DNA of 64,000 nt from Speluncibacter jeojiensis (lineage in GTDB: Bacteria; Actinomycetota; Actinomycetes; Mycobacteriales; Mycobacteriaceae). Below are positions 61,500 through 64,000 of this stretch, piece by piece; the stretch's first letter is position 1, and each line of letters begins with the position of its first letter. A model generated the notes under the pieces. The model searched no databases and had not been told where the DNA came from. It was given only the letters and a program-made list of their open reading frames with translations. Position numbers and translations under genes: made by a program. The stretch lies in NCBI RefSeq assembly GCF_029589495.1, contig NZ_JAAIVF010000006.1, positions 296,166 to 360,165 on the forward strand. Reading direction: 5' to 3'.

Positions 61500-62141
61500 A
61501 TGGCAGACGAGCGGGCGCGGCGCGCGGAGAGAAGGGTCCTCGGTTCGGATCCGATGACCGCGGCGCGCGCGCTGCTCGGTGCCACGCTGACGGTCCGCGG
61601 GGCGTCGGTGCGGATCGTGGAGGTGGAGGCCTACCGCGGCTCCGAGGATCCCGCGTCGCACGCCTTTCGGGGACGCACACCCCGCAACGAGGTCATGTTC
61701 GGTCCGGCCGGTCACCTGTACGTCTACCGCAGCTACGGCATCCACGTCTGCATGAACGTCAGTGCGGGGCCGAACGGGATCGGGTGGGCGGTGTTGCTGC
61801 GTTCGGGCGAGATCATCGGGGGTGAGGAGATCGTGCGCGGCCGACGGCCGGGAGTGGCCGACGACCACAAGCTCGCGCGCGGTCCCGGCAATCTGGGCAG
61901 TGCGCTCGGCGTCACCATGGCCGACGCCGGGGCCGATCTGCTGGGGCCCGGCTCGGAACTGCAGTTGCGGCTCGGCGATCCGGTCGAGTTCGCGAGCGGA
62001 CCGCGGGTCGGGGTCAGCGCCGCGGCGGACCGGCCGTGGCGGTTGTGGATTCCCGGTTCGCGCGCCGTGTCGGTCTACCGCCGCAGCCCCCGTGCCCCGC
62101 TACCCGGTCCGGCGACCGATGCGGGAGGATCGAATCCGTGA
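61500..62141 (+). CDS. mpg: 3-methyladenine DNA glycosylase (AAG/MPG family)
   Basis: 213 residues. Removes alkylated purines in base excision repair. [49 protein letters not shown] has the catalytic Glu and DNA-contacting residues of the human AAG type; [15 protein letters not shown] follows. ATG 61500 is nine bases after the previous stop; its 3' end overlaps tyrS by GTGA. Same order as Rv1688-tyrS in M. tuberculosis (recalled). Confidence 0.94.
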   Translation: MADERARRAERRVLGSDPMTAARALLGATLTVRGASVRIVEVEAYRGSEDPASHAFRGRTPRNEVMFGPAGHLYVYRSYGIHVCMNVSAGPNGIGWAVLLRSGEIIGGEEIVRGRRPGVADDHKLARGPGNLGSALGVTMADAGADLLGPGSELQLRLGDPVEFASGPRVGVSAAADRPWRLWIPGSRAVSVYRRSPRAPLPGPATDAGGSNP

Positions 62142-63415
62142 GTGAGAACATCCTGGACGAACTGACCTGGCGCGGACTGATCGCGCAGTCGACCGATCTC
62201 GACGGACTGCGCAGGGACCTGGCGGCGGGGCCGGTCACCCTCTATGCCGGCTTCGACCCGACGGGGCCGAGCCTGCATGCCGGTCACCTCGTGCCGTTGC
62301 TCGCGCTGCGCCGGTTCCAGCGGGCCGGCCACCGGCCGATCATCCTCGCCGGCGGCGCGACCGGGCTGATCGGTGACCCGCGCGACGTCGGGGAGCGCAC
62401 CATGAACTCCGCCGACACGGTCGCGGAATGGGCTGAGCGGATCCGCTCGCAACTCGAGCGGTTCGTCGACTTCGACGACTCCCCGACGGGCGCCATTGTC
62501 GAGAACAACATGAACTGGACCGGTGAGCTGAGCGCGATCGACTTCCTGCGCGGCATCGGCAAGCACTTCTCGGTGAACGTGATGCTCGCCCGGGACACCG
62601 TCAAGCGGCGCCTAGAGGGCGACGGCATGTCCTACACCGAGTTCAGCTACATGCTGCTGCAGGCCAACGACTTCGTGCAGTTGCGCCGCAAGCACGGCTG
62701 CACGCTGCAGGTCGGCGGCTCCGATCAGTGGGGGAACATCGTCGCGGGCGTCGACCTGGCGCGCAAGGTCGACAGCGCCGGCGTGCACGCGCTGACCGTG
62801 CCGCTGGTCACCTCCGCCGACGGCAAGAAGTTCGGCAAGTCCACGGGCGGGGGCAGTCTGTGGCTCGATCCGCAGATGACGAGCCCGTATGCCTGGTACC
62901 AGTACTTCGTCAACACCGGTGACGCCGATGTCATCAAGTACCTGCGCTGGTTCACCTTCCTCACGGGTGAGGAGCTGGCCGAACTCGAGCAGGCCACGGC
63001 GGAGAGACCACAGGCCCGCGAAGCGCAGAAGCGGCTGGCCGCCGAGATGACCACCCTCGTGCACGGTCGGCATGAGACCGAAGCGGTCGAACACGCCAGC
63101 CGCGCGCTGTTCGGCAAGGGCGACATCCGCGAGATGCCCGAGTCGACGCTGGCCGCGGCGCTGGCCGAGGCCTCGGTCGCGGAGCTCTCGACGGGGGAGC
63201 GCGCGTCGATCGTCGACCTGCTGGTGATGACGGGACTGTGTGAGAGCAAGGGCGCGGCCCGGCGTGCGGTTCGAGAGGGAGGCGCGTCGGTCAACAACGA
63301 GCGAATCGCCGACGAGGACTGGGCGGCGAGTGCAGAAGATCTGCTGCACGGCAGGTGGTTGGTGGTCCGTCGCGGCAAGCGGAATTTCGCCGGCGTCAGA
63401 GTCGGTCGAGACTGA
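62138..63415 (+). CDS. tyrS: Tyrosine-tRNA ligase
   Basis: 425 residues, class [21 protein letters not shown] carries the HIGH-equivalent HAGHL (about 46), [12 protein letters not shown] binds tyrosine, and KKFGKSTGG (about 231) is the KMSKS loop. C-terminal S4 RNA-binding domain (about 360-425): [28 protein letters not shown] 62138 overlaps the mpg stop as GTGA and has GGGAGG nine bases ahead. Followed by the rRNA operon promoter region. Confidence 0.97.
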   Translation: MSENILDELTWRGLIAQSTDLDGLRRDLAAGPVTLYAGFDPTGPSLHAGHLVPLLALRRFQRAGHRPIILAGGATGLIGDPRDVGERTMNSADTVAEWAERIRSQLERFVDFDDSPTGAIVENNMNWTGELSAIDFLRGIGKHFSVNVMLARDTVKRRLEGDGMSYTEFSYMLLQANDFVQLRRKHGCTLQVGGSDQWGNIVAGVDLARKVDSAGVHALTVPLVTSADGKKFGKSTGGGSLWLDPQMTSPYAWYQYFVNTGDADVIKYLRWFTFLTGEELAELEQATAERPQAREAQKRLAAEMTTLVHGRHETEAVEHASRALFGKGDIREMPESTLAAALAEASVAELSTGERASIVDLLVMTGLCESKGAARRAVREGGASVNNERIADEDWAASAEDLLHGRWLVVRRGKRNFAGVRVGRD

Positions 63416-63435
63416 CCGAATTGCCGGTGGGCCGG

Positions 63436-63451
63436 ATCACATCAATGTGAT
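63436..63451. repeat. 16-bp perfect palindrome after tyrS
   Basis: ATCACAT (63436-63442) and ATGTGAT (63445-63451) with CA between. It is 20 bases after the tyrS stop; TT follows. It could be a weak terminator stem or an operator upstream of the rRNA promoters. Confidence 0.6.
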
Positions 63452-63523
63452 TTCCCCTCACCCGCTCCGTCGCTCCTTCGTGACCTGCGGTTTCGATTCG
63501 CGGCACGGCTGTGAACAGCGGAT

Positions 63524-63552
63524 TTGCGGAGCGGGTGGGGGGTCTGTAACTT
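63524..63552 (+). promoter_or_regulatory. rRNA promoter P1
   Basis: TTGCGG at 63524-63529 and TAACTT at 63547-63552, spacer 17 bases. First of two tandem promoters for the rRNA operon. Confidence 0.6.
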
Positions 63553-63653
63553 AGTCCAGGTCAGAGCGACACGGACACCGACTCCGGACACGGAGATACG
63601 AGGTTGGACGAGGAGCGCCTGGCAATCACGCAGTATCTCGGAACTGCCCCGGT

Positions 63654-63682
63654 TTGCACCGGCGGTGGGGATGGGATAAGCT
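63654..63682 (+). promoter_or_regulatory. rRNA promoter P2
   Basis: TTGCAC at 63654-63659 and TAAGCT at 63677-63682, spacer 17 bases. Closer to the 16S gene; leader of about 255 bases. Confidence 0.65.
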
Positions 63683-63737
63683 AGGAAACCTGCCCCGGAG
63701 AGATCGAGATTGTTTCTCGGTGTTGATGGTGTGTGCG

Positions 63738-63750
63738 TGTTCTTTGAGAA
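63738..63750 (+). promoter_or_regulatory. rRNA antitermination boxA
   Basis: TGTTCTTTGAGAA, followed by CTCAACAGTGTG, is the conserved boxA region of actinobacterial rRNA leaders where Nus factors assemble to prevent early termination. Confidence 0.75.
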
Positions 63751-63913
63751 CTCAACAGTGTGCCGATGAAAGTCAGTGCCAAATTTTTTTTTGGTGCATC
63801 CCGCATCGTTTGGATGTGGGTGTTGCTGATCGTTTCACACCCCCGTGTGGGATGGTCAGTGTTTTTGCTAGTTTGAGTTTTTTTGCTAGTGATTTGACTC
63901 GATGTCTTTGACT

Positions 63914-63937
63914 GATTGCCGGTTTTGCCGGCCAATC
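63914..63937 (+). promoter_or_regulatory. Hairpin just before 16S rRNA
   Basis: GATTGCCGG (63914-63922) pairs with CCGGCCAATC (63928-63937, one bulged C). Part of a larger fold (GACTCGAT with ATCGAGAGTC) that likely contributes to leader processing. Confidence 0.55.
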
Positions 63938-63945
63938 GAGAGTCT

Positions 63946-64000
63946 TCAACGGAGAGTTTGATCCTGGCTCAGGACGAACGCTGGCGGCGTGCTTAACACA
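63946..64000 (+). rRNA. rrs: 16S ribosomal RNA, 5' end only
   Basis: GAGTTTGATCCTGGCTCAG begins at 63954 and corresponds to E. coli 16S position 9, followed by GACGAACGCTGGCGGCGTGC. The mature 5' end is therefore near 63946. The window ends 55 bases in; the rest of the operon lies outside. Confidence 0.97.

Larger units (their letters stand above)
63416..63945 (+). other. Gene-free rRNA operon control region
   Basis: 530 bases without a credible gene. It contains a 16-bp palindrome, two promoters, an antitermination box and an AT-rich leader with hairpins, listed separately. TTTTTGCTAGT occurs twice, at 63862-63872 and 63880-63890. Confidence 0.85.

Noticed and set aside
63654..63911. Small open frame in the rRNA leader
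   Set aside because: It spans the P2 -35 and -10 elements, boxA and the AT-rich leader; no ribosome site and no similarity.

Overview
The window is a high-GC chromosomal segment from a mycolic-acid actinobacterium (order Mycobacteriales). Gordonia, Tsukamurella, Williamsia or Rhodococcus-like genera fit best, but the genus cannot be fixed from sequence reading alone. The main support is gene order. From memory of M. tuberculosis H37Rv, the order pyk-tesB ... pdtaR-polA-rpsA-coaE-DUF402-uvrB ... USP-MBL-uvrA ... infC-rpmI-rplT-tsnR-pheST-argCJBDFRGH ... Rv1683-like gene-mpg-tyrS matches the Rv1617-Rv1689 backbone, with different insertions. GTG starts, ATGA/GTGA overlaps and leaderless promoters are common.

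Layout. 1-8123: gltB (left end cut off), gltD, pyruvate kinase and a TesB thioesterase, all on plus. 8125-13386: ArsB-type transporter (minus), heme A synthase ctaA (plus), then a nucleoside-deaminase-like enzyme, a DUF2339 membrane protein and a small secreted cysteine protein (all minus). 13438-17969: an odd tRNA-Leu(CAA), the ANTAR regulator pdtaR, polA and a patatin-like esterase. 17961-22523: a 2H phosphoesterase, an isocitrate/isopropylmalate-type dehydrogenase and a polar amino-acid ABC importer. 22544-29999: methyltransferase, rpsA, coaE, DUF402 protein, uvrB and an SCO6745-like protein. 30096-36980: universal stress protein, a HelD/HelR helicase, a metallo-hydrolase and uvrA. 37038-42868: a LuxR-type STAND regulator preceded by a tiny leaderless ORF, then a MacB/FtsX-type ABC exporter. 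43005-49693: DUF1844 protein, the infC-rpmI-rplT operon with a long structured leader, tsnR, pheS and pheT. 49771-58376: the complete arginine operon behind an ARG box. 58473-63415: a lipase/acyl-CoA-synthetase fusion, mpg and tyrS. 63416-64000: rRNA promoter region, antitermination leader and the first bases of 16S rRNA.

Functionally this is mostly core metabolism: ammonia assimilation, glycolysis exit, arginine synthesis, translation and nucleotide-excision repair. I see no prophage, insertion sequence, CRISPR array or defence island. The most interesting signals are regulatory or small-scale: (i) a TANNNT hexamer placed 6-7 nt before the start codon at many genes; (ii) a 14-codon leaderless ORF coupled by ATGA to the LuxR regulator; (iii) an intrinsic-terminator-like attenuator in the infC leader; (iv) a fourfold 15-bp in-frame repeat beside polymerase motif A of PolA; (v) a leucine-anticodon tRNA without the long variable arm; and (vi) a structured, possibly rifamycin-responsive region before helR.
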